Shown here: in pieces, positions 22,369 to 30,220 of the stretch | How positions within the stretch are numbered: the stretch's first letter is position 1 | Layout of the letters: each line of letters opens with the position of its first letter | Assembly: GCF_015206895.1 (NCBI RefSeq) | Contig: NZ_JADEXU010000077.1 | Span: 1 to 36,009, forward strand | DNA from: Nostoc sp. LEGE 12450 | GTDB taxonomy: Bacteria; Cyanobacteriota; Cyanobacteriia; Cyanobacteriales; Nostocaceae | Length of the DNA: 36,009 nucleotides | Reading direction: 5' to 3' | Made by a program: the position numbers and the translations under genes | Notes under the pieces: model-generated | Told to the model about the DNA's origin: nothing | Databases searched by the model: none | The model's input: only the letters and a program-made list of their open reading frames with translations

Positions 22369-25300
22369 ATGACCCCGACTGTCTCTGAATCTCATACCAA
22401 AATCATCTCACAAGCAATTGAGCAACTGCGCTCTTTTTGCCAAGTTAATCTTCAGTCTAGCTGGCTATACCAGGAATCTGACCTGATTATTACTGATGTT
22501 GTAGCTACTGATTTGTCTCATTGGCAACCTGTTCAGTTGAATGCTAAAGAACATATCGCTTGGACTGGGGGGAAAAAAGTACTATGGCTAGTGCAAAAGT
22601 TGGTAGTGCCCCAAGATTTACAGGGTTATCCTTTAGCTGGGTTATCTTTGCGGCTGGCGCTGCTTTGGTGGGCAGATTCTGCTGAGATTTATGTAAATGG
22701 GGAGTTAGTACTGGAGGGTGATTTATTTGATTGTTCGCCGAGAGTGCTTCTCAGCCAGGGAGTGAAGCCAGGGGAAGAGTTTGTTGTGGCTTTGCGGTTA
22801 GTGAGTCCGGGACATTGTGATGGTGCTTTAGTGCGATCGCTCCTAGTTTATGAGTCTATTGTTGATAATAATCCCGATCCGGGTTTTGTGGCTGATGAAT
22901 TAGCTGTGGTGCAACTTTATTTGGAAAAATTTGCGCCGGAGAAGTTGGATGCTTTGGTAGAGGTGGTGGCGGAGATTACGAACAGCAGAGGCGCAGAGGG
23001 CACAGAGAAGGGAGAGTTAGCAAAGTCGTTTTTGTCTCTACGTCAAAATTTAATTCAATCCGACATCTTAGCCCCCCGATTGATAGGGGGTTGGGGGGAT
23101 CAAAAATCTAAAATTTTCTTATTGGGTCATGCTCACTTAGATTTAGCATGGCTATGGCCTGTGAGTGAAACTTGGAATGCGGCGCAAAATACTTTTGAGT
23201 CGGTTCTGAAGTTGCAAGAAGATTTCCCTGAGTTAATTTTCTGTCATTCGACTCCCGCACTTTACGCTTGGATTGAAGAACATCGCCCGGATTTGTTTCA
23301 GGCAATTCAAGCACAGGTGGCTGCTGGACGTTGGGAAGTTGTCGGCGGGATGTGGGTGGAACCAGAACTCAATCTCATTGCTGGTGAATCAATAGTCCGT
23401 CAGCTATTGTATGGTCAACGATACATCCAGGAAAAGTTTGGACAGTTTTCAACTATGGTATGGGTTCCAGATACTTTTGGTTTCTGTGCAACTTTACCGC
23501 AGTTTTTCGCTAATGCCGGAATTGAGTATTTTGTCACCCAGAAGTTGCGGTGGAATGATACTACTAAATTTGATTATGGGGCTTTTTGGTGGCGATCGCC
23601 TGACGGTAGCGAAGTCTTTAGTTTGATGTCTGCACCTATCGGTGAAAGCATTGATCCAGTTAAAATGGCATCCTACGCTCTGGAATGGCAATCCCAAACT
23701 GGTTTATCAGAATCCCTCTGGCTTCCCGGTGTCGGCGACCACGGCGGCGGCCCCACCCGTGATATGTTAGAAACCGCCCAACGCTGGCAAAAGTCACCTT
23801 TCTTCCCAGATTTAGAATTCACGACGGCTGAAAAATATTTACAGCAAATCAAAAGGAGGCAGGAGGTAGGAGGCAGGAGGCAGGAGGCAGGAGGCAGGAG
23901 GCAGGAGGTAGAAGGCAGAGGTTCTGATTCTCCGTTATTTCCTACTTGGGATGACGAACTATATTTAGAATTCCATCGCGGTTGCTACACTACCCACGCA
24001 GACCAAAAACGCTGGAATCGTCGCTGTGAAAATTTATTGTATGAAGCTGAACTATTTGCTACCTTGGCAACCATAAGTTGTGGTGTGACATATCCTAAAG
24101 TAGAAATTGAAGCAGCTTGGAAGCAGGTTTTATTTCAACAGTTTCACGATATTTTACCTGGTTCTTCAATTACTCAAGTTTACACAGATGCGTTACCCCA
24201 GTGGCAGCAAGTGGAACAAGTCGGAACGAAGATATTACAAGAATCACTTTTAGCGATCGCATCTCACATTACCCTATCAGAACCACCAAAACCCGATAGT
24301 TTACCTATTTTCGTTTTCAATTCTCTCAATTGGCAGCGTTCTGAGGTAGTCTCTGTAGCCTTACCCACACCACAGGAATGGCAGATTTACGATACTTCAG
24401 GTAAGCAACTTATCTCCCAATTATCTGAACCATCAACCCTACTATTTCTCGCTACCGAAATTCCACCCGTCGGCTATCGCATATTTTGGCTTTCCCCCTC
24501 ATCTTCCCCATCTTCCTCATCTCCCCCACTTCCCTCACTCCTCCCAGACTGGATTTTAGAAAATGAATTCTTACGAGTTGTTATCGATCCTGATACTGGA
24601 GATTTATCAAGTGTTTTTGATAAAACTTATGAACGAGAACTTTTGAGTGGTGCGGGAAATCAACTACAAGCTTTTAAAGATAGCGGTCAATATTGGGATG
24701 CTTGGAATATAGACCCCAATTATGCCCAACATCCCTTACCCTCAACAAATCTTCAATCTATTCAGTGGCTAGAACAAGGGCCAGTGCAAAGTCGTGTGCG
24801 CGTGGTGCGTCAATTGGGTGAATCGGAATTTTGCCAAGACTATATTTTGCAAGCTGGTTCACCTCTACTGAAAATAGCTACTACCGTCAATTGGCAAGAA
24901 AATCATGTATTGGTGAAAGCTGCTTTTCCTCTAAGTATCGAAGCAGACTTTGCTACTTATGAAATTCCCTGTGGCGCGATTCGCCGCCCAACTAAACCAC
25001 AAACCCCCGCAGAAGAGGCAAAATGGGAAGTCCCTGCTTTGCGTTGGGCGGATTTGACAGAAGAAACACAGGAGGGTATTCACGGAGTTAGTTTGCTAAA
25101 TGATTGTAAATACGGTTACGACAGCAAACCAAATCAACTCCGCCTAACACTGCTACGTAGCCCTAATTGGCCAGACTCAGAAGCTGATAAAGGTTTTCAT
25201 GAGTTTACATATACCTTGTATCCTCATGCTGGTAGCTGGGAATCAGCCCATACGGTACGGCGTGGCTATGAATTGAATATACCGTTACAAGTGATATTAA

Positions 25301-25632
25301 ATCCTCCTAATGAAAACCCTCCCCTTTCTGCTGGTAAAGATGGGTTAAGGGTGAGTTTCCTAAATTTATCAGCTGAAAATTTAATCTTGATGGCGTTGAA
25401 GCCATCCGAAGATGACCCACAGCAGTTAATTCTGCGGTGTTATGAATGTCACGGAGAAACAGCCAAGTTATCTTTGCAAAGTAATTTAGGGTTAAATCTA
25501 GGAGATACACTAGATTTGTTAGAGCGTTCCTCTACTACTAAATTCTCATCTGGGCAACAAATTTTAACAATACAGCCTTGGAAAATCGCCAGTTTCAAGG
25601 TAATCCCAGCGATCAATTCCAGGCTAGAGTGA
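22369..25632 (+). CDS. GH38 alpha-mannosidase with repeat-encoded insertions
   Basis: This 1087-residue glycoside hydrolase should cleave alpha-mannosides and is probably cytoplasmic, since no signal peptide is seen. The catalytic domain shows the zinc motif HAHLDLAW (His256/Asp258), the nucleophile region WVPDTFGF (Asp368), GVGDHGGGPTRD, and FQQFHDILPGSSITQVY. The all-beta C-terminal domains follow, including DPDTGDLSSVFDK. Four low-complexity peptides interrupt the family sequence: NSRGAEGTEKGE (about 205-216), APRLIGGWGD (about 235-244), the RRQEVGG/RRQEAGG array (about 496-517), and a Ser/Pro run (about 707-725). Each is encoded by repeat-type DNA that is usually intergenic in Nostoc, yet the frame is kept. 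The ATG at 22369 is used. Confidence 0.9.
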   Translation: MTPTVSESHTKIISQAIEQLRSFCQVNLQSSWLYQESDLIITDVVATDLSHWQPVQLNAKEHIAWTGGKKVLWLVQKLVVPQDLQGYPLAGLSLRLALLWWADSAEIYVNGELVLEGDLFDCSPRVLLSQGVKPGEEFVVALRLVSPGHCDGALVRSLLVYESIVDNNPDPGFVADELAVVQLYLEKFAPEKLDALVEVVAEITNSRGAEGTEKGELAKSFLSLRQNLIQSDILAPRLIGGWGDQKSKIFLLGHAHLDLAWLWPVSETWNAAQNTFESVLKLQEDFPELIFCHSTPALYAWIEEHRPDLFQAIQAQVAAGRWEVVGGMWVEPELNLIAGESIVRQLLYGQRYIQEKFGQFSTMVWVPDTFGFCATLPQFFANAGIEYFVTQKLRWNDTTKFDYGAFWWRSPDGSEVFSLMSAPIGESIDPVKMASYALEWQSQTGLSESLWLPGVGDHGGGPTRDMLETAQRWQKSPFFPDLEFTTAEKYLQQIKRRQEVGGRRQEAGGRRQEVEGRGSDSPLFPTWDDELYLEFHRGCYTTHADQKRWNRRCENLLYEAELFATLATISCGVTYPKVEIEAAWKQVLFQQFHDILPGSSITQVYTDALPQWQQVEQVGTKILQESLLAIASHITLSEPPKPDSLPIFVFNSLNWQRSEVVSVALPTPQEWQIYDTSGKQLISQLSEPSTLLFLATEIPPVGYRIFWLSPSSSPSSSSPPLPSLLPDWILENEFLRVVIDPDTGDLSSVFDKTYERELLSGAGNQLQAFKDSGQYWDAWNIDPNYAQHPLPSTNLQSIQWLEQGPVQSRVRVVRQLGESEFCQDYILQAGSPLLKIATTVNWQENHVLVKAAFPLSIEADFATYEIPCGAIRRPTKPQTPAEEAKWEVPALRWADLTEETQEGIHGVSLLNDCKYGYDSKPNQLRLTLLRSPNWPDSEADKGFHEFTYTLYPHAGSWESAHTVRRGYELNIPLQVILNPPNENPPLSAGKDGLRVSFLNLSAENLILMALKPSEDDPQQLILRCYECHGETAKLSLQSNLGLNLGDTLDLLERSSTTKFSSGQQILTIQPWKIASFKVIPAINSRLE
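23854..23918. repeat. In-frame GGCAGGA heptamer array inside the mannosidase gene
   Basis: About nine copies of a 7-base GGCAGGA/GGTAGGA unit lie in the coding sequence. Because three units equal 21 bases, they encode a 7-residue period (RRQEVGG, RRQEAGG, RRQEVEG) without shifting the frame. A related Pu-rich repeat occupies the right end of the window (35951-36009). Confidence 0.9.
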
Positions 25633-25679
25633 GCCACTATTGCTGTGTCAGTGGCCAATTGTGGTTTTCCACAGACCAC

Positions 25680-25712
25680 CAACCAATGACAAATGACCAA
25701 TGACTAATGACT
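25680..25712. repeat. Short tandem repeat between the mannosidase gene and psbN
   Basis: Degenerate ACCAATG/ACAAATG/ACTAATG heptamers fill the space just before the psbN stop codon. They are the complement of the TCATTGG/TCATTAG arrays at 5205-5240 and 31021-31052. Confidence 0.8.
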
Positions 25713-25715
25713 CTT

Positions 25716-25847
25716 TTAGTCTTCGTGATCGTCAAACGGATCGTTCAATTCCTTGCTAGGAGGGCCAAAAGAGGTATAAATTGAAATTCCGGTGATGGCA
25801 ACCACCACGGCGGCCATAGAAATGCTAAGAACTATTGCGGGTTCCAT
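25716..25847 (-). CDS. psbN: Photosystem II assembly protein PsbN
   Basis: This 43-residue protein starts at the ATG at 25847 and stops with TAA at 25716-25718. It begins with MEPAIVLSISMAAVVVAITG, a single N-terminal transmembrane helix, followed by IYTSFGPPSKELNDPF and the acidic tail DDHED, which are hallmarks of PsbN. PsbN helps early assembly or repair of photosystem II reaction centres at the thylakoid and is not a stable subunit of the mature complex. It is divergent from psbH with an 85-bp spacer, the usual arrangement in cyanobacteria and chloroplasts. Confidence 0.95.
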   Translation of the reverse strand: MEPAIVLSISMAAVVVAITGISIYTSFGPPSKELNDPFDDHED

Positions 25848-25932
25848 AATTGAGGGATAGATGATGAGTGCTATTCTTATAGAATATTACAGAAGATTAA
25901 AAAAAGCTTTGGCAAGTAATATTAGGTGAACT

Positions 25933-26136
25933 ATGGCACAAAGGACTAGGTTGGGAGATATCCTGAAACCACTTAACTCTGAGTATGGAAAAGTGGCTCC
26001 AGGTTGGGGTACTACCCCTGTGATGGCTGTTTTTATGGCGCTATTTTTTGTGTTTTTGCTGATTATTCTGCAACTTTACAATAGATCACTCTTAGTTCAG
26101 GATGTAAATGTCGATTGGCGGAGTTTAGGACGCTAA
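25933..26136 (+). CDS. psbH: Photosystem II reaction centre protein PsbH
   Basis: This 67-residue subunit of photosystem II has the N-terminal stretch MAQRTRLGDILKPLNSEYGK, the PGWGTTPVM motif, one transmembrane helix (VFMALFFVFLLIILQLYN) and the C-terminal VDWRSLGR. Length and motifs match the cyanobacterial family. AGGTGA lies about 6 bases before the ATG. It stabilises the quinone side of photosystem II and CP47. A strong intrinsic terminator follows at 26178-26200, so it is probably transcribed alone. Confidence 0.97.
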   Translation: MAQRTRLGDILKPLNSEYGKVAPGWGTTPVMAVFMALFFVFLLIILQLYNRSLLVQDVNVDWRSLGR

Positions 26137-26177
26137 CAGATACACCGCTATCAAGTTTGGATAACAAGTTAAGTTAC

Positions 26178-26200
26178 ACCCGGTTCTTCCGGGTTTTTTT
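26178..26200 (+). terminator. Rho-independent terminator after psbH
   Basis: ACCCGG (26178-26183) pairs perfectly with CCGGGT (26189-26194) over a TTCTT loop and runs into an uninterrupted stretch of seven T residues. It is 41 bases after the psbH stop and is the clearest intrinsic terminator in the window. Confidence 0.92.
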
Positions 26201-26286
26201 GTGAATGCTCAGTGCATACTAACTATTGAGTAGACTACATAATATATAAGTTTCTGTAGTGGTTCTATAGTTGACAGGAGACAAAA

Positions 26287-26562
26287 ATGAATATATTTGG
26301 TATCGGTCTGCCGGAAATGGGTGTAATTATGGTAGTGGCATTGTTAATCTTTGGGCCAAAGAAGCTACCAGAAATTGGTCGGAGTGTGGGTAAAACAATC
26401 CGTAGTTTCCAAGAAGCTTCTAAGGAGTTTCAAACCGAGTTTCAAAAAGAAGCAGAACAGTTAGAAGAAGCTGTCAAGACTACTGCTGAATTGGAACCTA
26501 AGCAAATCTACCCTGCTAAATCGGAGCAGGATACTACCACTAGTTCTTCTCAACCTAGCTAG
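26287..26562 (+). CDS. tatA: Twin-arginine translocase subunit TatA/TatE family
   Basis: This 91-residue protein has a short N-terminal transmembrane helix (about residues 4-20, GIGLPEMGVIMVVALLIF), the hinge FGPKKLPEIG, and an amphipathic helix (RSVGKTIRSFQEASKEF) followed by a charged, Ser/Thr-rich tail. This is the TatA/B architecture: the subunit forms the pore or receptor assembly for folded proteins in the plasma or thylakoid membrane. The LPEIG hinge and length favour TatA. GACAGGAGACAAAA before the ATG gives a good ribosome site. The PhoX-like protein at 12690-14060 is a plausible substrate. Confidence 0.9.
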   Translation: MNIFGIGLPEMGVIMVVALLIFGPKKLPEIGRSVGKTIRSFQEASKEFQTEFQKEAEQLEEAVKTTAELEPKQIYPAKSEQDTTTSSSQPS

Positions 26563-26595
26563 TAGTTTGTCTTATTAGTTACCAAGGGTGAACAA

Positions 26596-26651
26596 GTTCG
26601 TAGTAAGGACTTTAGTTCTGGATTTTAAGCACTGAAGTGCTTACTACAAAC
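26596..26651. repeat. Long imperfect inverted repeat between tatA and pth
   Basis: GTTCGTAGTAAGGACTTTAGT (split as 26596-26606 and 26607-26616) pairs with the inverted segment 26631-26651 at 18 of 21 positions, with a 14-base loop. The right arm holds the smaller palindrome AAGCACTGAAGTGCTT. It resembles a dispersed palindromic repeat; no T-run follows. Confidence 0.75.
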
Positions 26652-26713
26652 CCTCAAAACTAGCTTAGACATTGTACTAGTTGAGTGATTGATATCAATT
26701 GACTATAGGCAAA

Positions 26714-27355
26714 ATGACAGAAGCTGTTACGCAACCAGCTTTGGTGATTCCACAACTAATTGTTGGTTTGGGGAATCCAGAAAGCAAGTACGACCAAACA
26801 CGCCATAATATCGGCTTTGCTGCTGTAGAAGCCCTCTGCCGTTCTTGGCGCATTTCCTTGGCAGAAAACCGCAAGTTTCAAGGTGAGTATGGCGAGGGTA
26901 TGGCCCCAGGTGGAGGTAAGATTCGCTTGCTAAAGCCGTTAACTTATATGAATCGCTCAGGACAGTCAATTCAATCGGTGACAAGTTGGTATAAATTGCC
27001 GCCTGAGTCAGTGCTGATAATTTACGACGATATGGATTTGCCTTTGGGAAAAACTCGGCTGCGCTTATCTGGTTCGGCTGGGGGACATAACGGGATGAAA
27101 AGTGCGATCGCACATCTGAGTACCCAAAACTTTCCCCGTTTGCGAATCGGTATTGGTAAACCCAAAGGTGCAGCTAATAACGATGATTCTAATACTGTTT
27201 CCCATGTGCTGGGACGATTTTCTGCTGCCGAAAATCAGCAAATGTCTCTTGTACTTCAGTTCGTGGTTGAGTGTATTGAACTAAGCCTCAAGCAGGGAGT
27301 AGAAAAGGCGATGAATGTTTGTAATAGCCGCACCATTAATAATTCTGAGTCTTAG
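26714..27355 (+). CDS. pth: Peptidyl-tRNA hydrolase
   Basis: This 213-residue enzyme releases peptides from prematurely dissociated peptidyl-tRNA, recycling tRNA. The family motifs are all present: VGLGNPESKYDQTRHNIGF with the catalytic His, KPLTYMNRSG, the catalytic Asp in YDDMDLPLG, and the GGHNGMKS loop. The ATG at 26714 is preferred to the TTG at 26699, which would add five residues not typical of the family. Length fits. It is about 150 bp after tatA across an inverted repeat, so they are probably separate units. Confidence 0.95.
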   Translation: MTEAVTQPALVIPQLIVGLGNPESKYDQTRHNIGFAAVEALCRSWRISLAENRKFQGEYGEGMAPGGGKIRLLKPLTYMNRSGQSIQSVTSWYKLPPESVLIIYDDMDLPLGKTRLRLSGSAGGHNGMKSAIAHLSTQNFPRLRIGIGKPKGAANNDDSNTVSHVLGRFSAAENQQMSLVLQFVVECIELSLKQGVEKAMNVCNSRTINNSES

Positions 27356-27374
27356 GTAGGGGCCAGTTTGTTTG

Positions 27375-27445
27375 CTAAAGGCGTTTATTTTGGTTGATGG
27401 GCAGCGATTTTAGCTTGCTCTATCCAACCGAAATAAAGCCTTTAA
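27375..27445. repeat. Imperfect 20-bp inverted repeat downstream of pth
   Basis: TAAAGGCGTTTATTTTGGTTG (split as 27376-27386 and 27387-27396) and the inverted arm at 27425-27444 pair at all but two positions, with one bulged G. The 28-base loop is GC-richer. It lies between the convergent pth and rpsU genes, where a two-way terminator would be useful, but it lacks flanking T-runs and looks more like a small mobile or dispersed repeat. Confidence 0.65.
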
Positions 27446-27590
27446 CGCGCTCTACAACTTAATTGAAGTGCGGCATAGTTTGCTTAATTTTTGTAAGAAT
27501 AATGGCGATGTCTAAGAAGGACTACGCCTAAGCGCTATTGCCTGTTTTCGGTCATAACCTCAAGCAACGCCAGTATTACACCAAATAGGT

Positions 27591-27770
27591 TTATTTAAAA
27601 GTTCTTTTGCGTCTAGCTGCCACTGCCTTACGTTTGCGTTTTTCAATGGGTGTTTCAAAGTGCCGATGATATTTTACATCAGCTAATATCCCAGCTTTGG
27701 AAACCTGACGTTTAAACCGACGCAAAGCTGAGTCTATTGCTTCATTCTCTCCAAGAATCACTTGTGTCAT
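27591..27770 (-). CDS. rpsU: 30S ribosomal protein S21
   Basis: This small basic protein of the 30S subunit (59 residues from the ATG at 27770) has the S21 core: VILGENEAIDSALRRFKRQVSKAG, then HRHFETPIEKRKRKAVAARRKR. An upstream ATG at 27803 would add 11 acidic residues (MENVDYEEQAR) not typical for S21. GAGGAA lies about 9 bases before the shorter start, which is why I chose it. It is convergent with pth. S21 takes part in base-pairing of mRNA with 16S rRNA during initiation. Confidence 0.93.
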   Translation of the reverse strand: MTQVILGENEAIDSALRRFKRQVSKAGILADVKYHRHFETPIEKRKRKAVAARRKRTFK

Positions 27771-28466
27771 TCTTGCTTGTTCCTCATAATCAACATTTTC
27801 CATTGTAATAGTAGCCTCAACCTTAGTAAAACCCCCCGATCTAAAGTCATTATTAAGAGGCTATCCATCCAGAACACACGGATTATGTCTACCTGTCGAA
27901 CGTCAAATTGGCACTTAACTAAAAGTTAATTTAAGCGCTCTAATGCACTCTCAGCAATAGTAGAGCAGATAGAGAAATTATAATGTCAAATTTTCCTAAC
28001 TTTAATATGAGCTAGCGACAAGTGTAGTTTTGGCTACCATCAAAATCCTAATACCATTTCTTTATGAGGTTGCGCCAAACCCTTTTAACTTCTTCTTTCT
28101 TTGTGTCCTTTGCGCCCTTTGCGGTTTGTTATTTTACATAAAGCTGATTAAATTTAAGTGAATATACTGTATACCAGTCCAGACTGGCTAAAGATGTCAG
28201 TACAAGTAATGTTGATTACATGAAGTAGTCCTTGCCAGGGTGCGATCGAGGTGCTTTAATAGCGATGTCTGACGACAAGAAGTAAAGCTTCTACGCATTC
28301 CGCAAAATAGTTTTACTTACAAAATTATGTACAAGACGCGCAGTGACTCGACATCGCTGCTGGTGTTCATAAAATTACAGACTCAAAACATTAAACTCTA
28401 AAGATATGACAAGCTAGTAGCATATCTTTGACACTAAATTCTCCCAAAAGCCGAATAGGAGCATAC
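27771..28466. other. Intergenic region between rpsU and the stomatin-like gene, rich in dispersed repeats
   Basis: No credible coding sequence was found. The region contains TTCTTTGTGTCCTTTGCGCC-type sequence near 28090-28132, the complement of the interior of the MITE-like element at 18129-18273. It also has a 98-bp segment bounded by AGCGATGTC (28261-28269) and its inverse GACATCGCT (28350-28358), and a 9-bp hairpin just upstream of the next gene. The promoters of rpsU and of the rightward gene should lie here. Confidence 0.6.
28400..28429 (+). promoter_or_regulatory. Perfect 9-bp inverted repeat upstream of the stomatin-like gene
   Basis: AAAGATATG (28400-28408) and CATATCTTT (28421-28429) form a perfect inverted repeat with a 12-base spacer, 38 bases before the chosen ATG. 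It could be an operator for a dimeric regulator or an mRNA hairpin; there is no direct evidence for either. Confidence 0.4.
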
Positions 28467-29303
28467 ATGGAGCCAATTATTGCTATAGTTTTAGCCCTTA
28501 TAGGTTATGCATTAGGTTCTGCAAAACTGATTAATCAAGGGAATGAAGCCCTAGTCGAACGTTTGGGGCGGTATCATCGGAAACTTAAACCGGGGCTGAA
28601 CTTTATTGTTCCTTTGGTAGATCAGATTGTGATGGAAGATACCACACGAGAGCAGTTTACAGACATCAAACCTCAGAATGTGATCACTCAAGATAATATT
28701 TACGTAGAAGTGGATGCTATTGTATACTGGCGCATTCGAGATATTGAGAGAAGCTTTTACGCGATTGAGGATCTGCAAGGGGCATTAACACAGATAACTA
28801 CAACTACGCTCCGAGAAATCATTGCTCAAAATACCCTAGAGCAGACCAACGTCTCTAGAGCAGAGATGGACTCAGCTATATTAGATCAATTGAATAATGT
28901 AACCGCAGATTGGGGAGTTGAGATTCTCCGGTTAGATATTCAGAGAATTACCCTACCTGAAAGTGTGCGAAAGTCTAGAGAAGAGGAGCAAGCCGCCGTC
29001 ATCAAAAAACGGGCGCTAATTACCGAAGCCGAAGGGGAAAAGGAAGCTGCTATTAAGAAAGCAGAAGGAACTATGGCTTCAGTGCAAATCATCTCTCAAG
29101 CTCTCCGTTCCAATCCAGATAGTAGGGACATTTTGCGGTATCTTGTGGCTCAAGATTACGTAGATGCTAGCCAAAAACTTGGTGAGAGCAATAACGCCAA
29201 AATTGTCTTTGTTGACCCAGCTAACTCAAGTGAAATGTTTCAGGAGTTGATAGCCGAGTCAGTAACACAAGAAGGTAACGGCAAAAAAACCGAAGAACGC
29301 TAA
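28467..29303 (+). CDS. SPFH/band-7 (stomatin/prohibitin-like) membrane protein
   Basis: This 278-residue protein has an N-terminal membrane helix (EPIIAIVLALIGYALG), then the SPFH domain (NQGNEALVERLGRYHRKLKPGLNF onward) with QNVITQDNIYVEVDAIVYWR and the TLREIIAQNTLEQ motif. A Glu/Lys/Ala-rich coiled-coil flotillin-like tail follows (REEEQAAVIKKRALITEAEGEKEA). These proteins oligomerise on membranes as microdomain scaffolds and often regulate proteases such as FtsH. The ATG at 28467 follows AGGAG by 6-7 bases and is preferred to the TTG at 28428. The partner NfeD gene often found with paraslipins is not present next to it. Confidence 0.88.
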   Translation: MEPIIAIVLALIGYALGSAKLINQGNEALVERLGRYHRKLKPGLNFIVPLVDQIVMEDTTREQFTDIKPQNVITQDNIYVEVDAIVYWRIRDIERSFYAIEDLQGALTQITTTTLREIIAQNTLEQTNVSRAEMDSAILDQLNNVTADWGVEILRLDIQRITLPESVRKSREEEQAAVIKKRALITEAEGEKEAAIKKAEGTMASVQIISQALRSNPDSRDILRYLVAQDYVDASQKLGESNNAKIVFVDPANSSEMFQELIAESVTQEGNGKKTEER

Positions 29304-29306
29304 TAC

Positions 29307-30167
29307 CTAGAAATCATGCTGTATAGGTTGTCTCAATAGGGCATCGGCTACTAGTGAAACATCGTGCATTTCTTGAACATCGTGAACTCGGAGGATATCA
29401 GCACCATTAAAAATAGCAGCACAACAAGCTGCTGCCGTTCCCCAAACTCGTGCTTTGGGATCTGGTTGATTTAAAATGCGACCAATGAAACTTTTACGCG
29501 ATGCTCCTACCAAGATAGGACAATTGAGTGGTAAGAGCGATCGCAGTCCGCGAAAAATTTCTAAATTCTGCTCATAGTTCTTAGCAAAACCAATACCAGG
29601 ATCAATAATAATCTTATCCAGATCGATGCCCGCAGTAGTTGCTGTCTGAATTTGCCGAGCCAAAAAACTATAAATCTCACCGAGTAAATCTTGATAATCA
29701 GTTTGTTGTTGCATCGTCTGTGGTGTCCCACGAATATGCATTAAAATAATCGGCACACTCAACTCGGCAACTGTCGCCAACATTTCTGAGTCAAAAGTGC
29801 CGCCAGAAATATCATTAATAATATCCGCACCAGCTTCTACAGATGCCTTGGCTACAGCCGCACGGGTTGTATCTACAGAAATCGGGACTGAAATTTCTGG
29901 TCTTAGCACCTGTAACACCGATAACACTCGGTCAAGTTCCTCCGCCAGAGTTATTTGCTTTGCCCCTGGCCGAGTTGATTGACCGCCCACATCGATTATG
30001 TCAGCACCAGCCGCTACGAGTGCTTGCGCCTGTATTAAAGCCGCAGAGGTAGTGTTAAAGTCACCCCCATCACTAAAGCTATCAGGCGTTACATTCAAAA
30101 TGCCCATCAAATAAGTTCGCTGTCCCCAATCGAAACAGCGTCCTCGAATTATTAAGTTGCTTGGCAT
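29307..30167 (-). CDS. folP: Dihydropteroate synthase FolP
   Basis: This enzyme condenses p-aminobenzoate with dihydropterin pyrophosphate in folate synthesis. The 286 residues from the ATG at 30167 contain MGILNVTPDSFSDGG, DVGGQSTRPG, a central NDISGG, DPGIGFAKN, and GASRKSFIG, all diagnostic. The frame remains open up to GTG 30224, which would overlap the tpiA stop and add 19 residues. Most of that extension is encoded by a dispersed palindromic repeat (30182-30209), so I take the later ATG; internal ATGs at 30200, 30191 and 30185 are also possible. It lies just downstream of tpiA on the same strand and is probably co-transcribed with it. Confidence 0.93.
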   Translation of the reverse strand: MPSNLIIRGRCFDWGQRTYLMGILNVTPDSFSDGGDFNTTSAALIQAQALVAAGADIIDVGGQSTRPGAKQITLAEELDRVLSVLQVLRPEISVPISVDTTRAAVAKASVEAGADIINDISGGTFDSEMLATVAELSVPIILMHIRGTPQTMQQQTDYQDLLGEIYSFLARQIQTATTAGIDLDKIIIDPGIGFAKNYEQNLEIFRGLRSLLPLNCPILVGASRKSFIGRILNQPDPKARVWGTAAACCAAIFNGADILRVHDVQEMHDVSLVADALLRQPIQHDF

Positions 30168-30181
30168 AAATCTATAATTAG

Positions 30182-30209
30182 GCATTCCCATGCTCTGCAT
30201 GGGAACGAG
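30182..30209. repeat. Dispersed palindromic repeat between tpiA and folP
   Basis: TTCCCATGC (30185-30193) pairs perfectly with GCATGGGAA (30197-30205) across a TCT loop, inside a 28-bp unit that ends GGAACGAG. This is a well-known type of dispersed repeat in filamentous cyanobacteria. On the minus strand it supplies several ATG codons in the folP frame. Confidence 0.8.
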
Positions 30210-30220
30210 AAAAAAGCACA

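Noticed and set aside
25665..25673. TTTTCCACA, a match to a DnaA box, next to a small TGTGG/CCACA hairpin
   Set aside because: It is a single box with no cluster, no dnaA or dnaN gene and no AT-rich unwinding element nearby. One match of this length is expected by chance.
28185..28230. CCAGTC/GACTGG inverted repeat near 28175-28188 as a tRNA or small RNA
   Set aside because: There is no cloverleaf, no TTC-containing T-arm and no terminator. The stem is only 6 bp.
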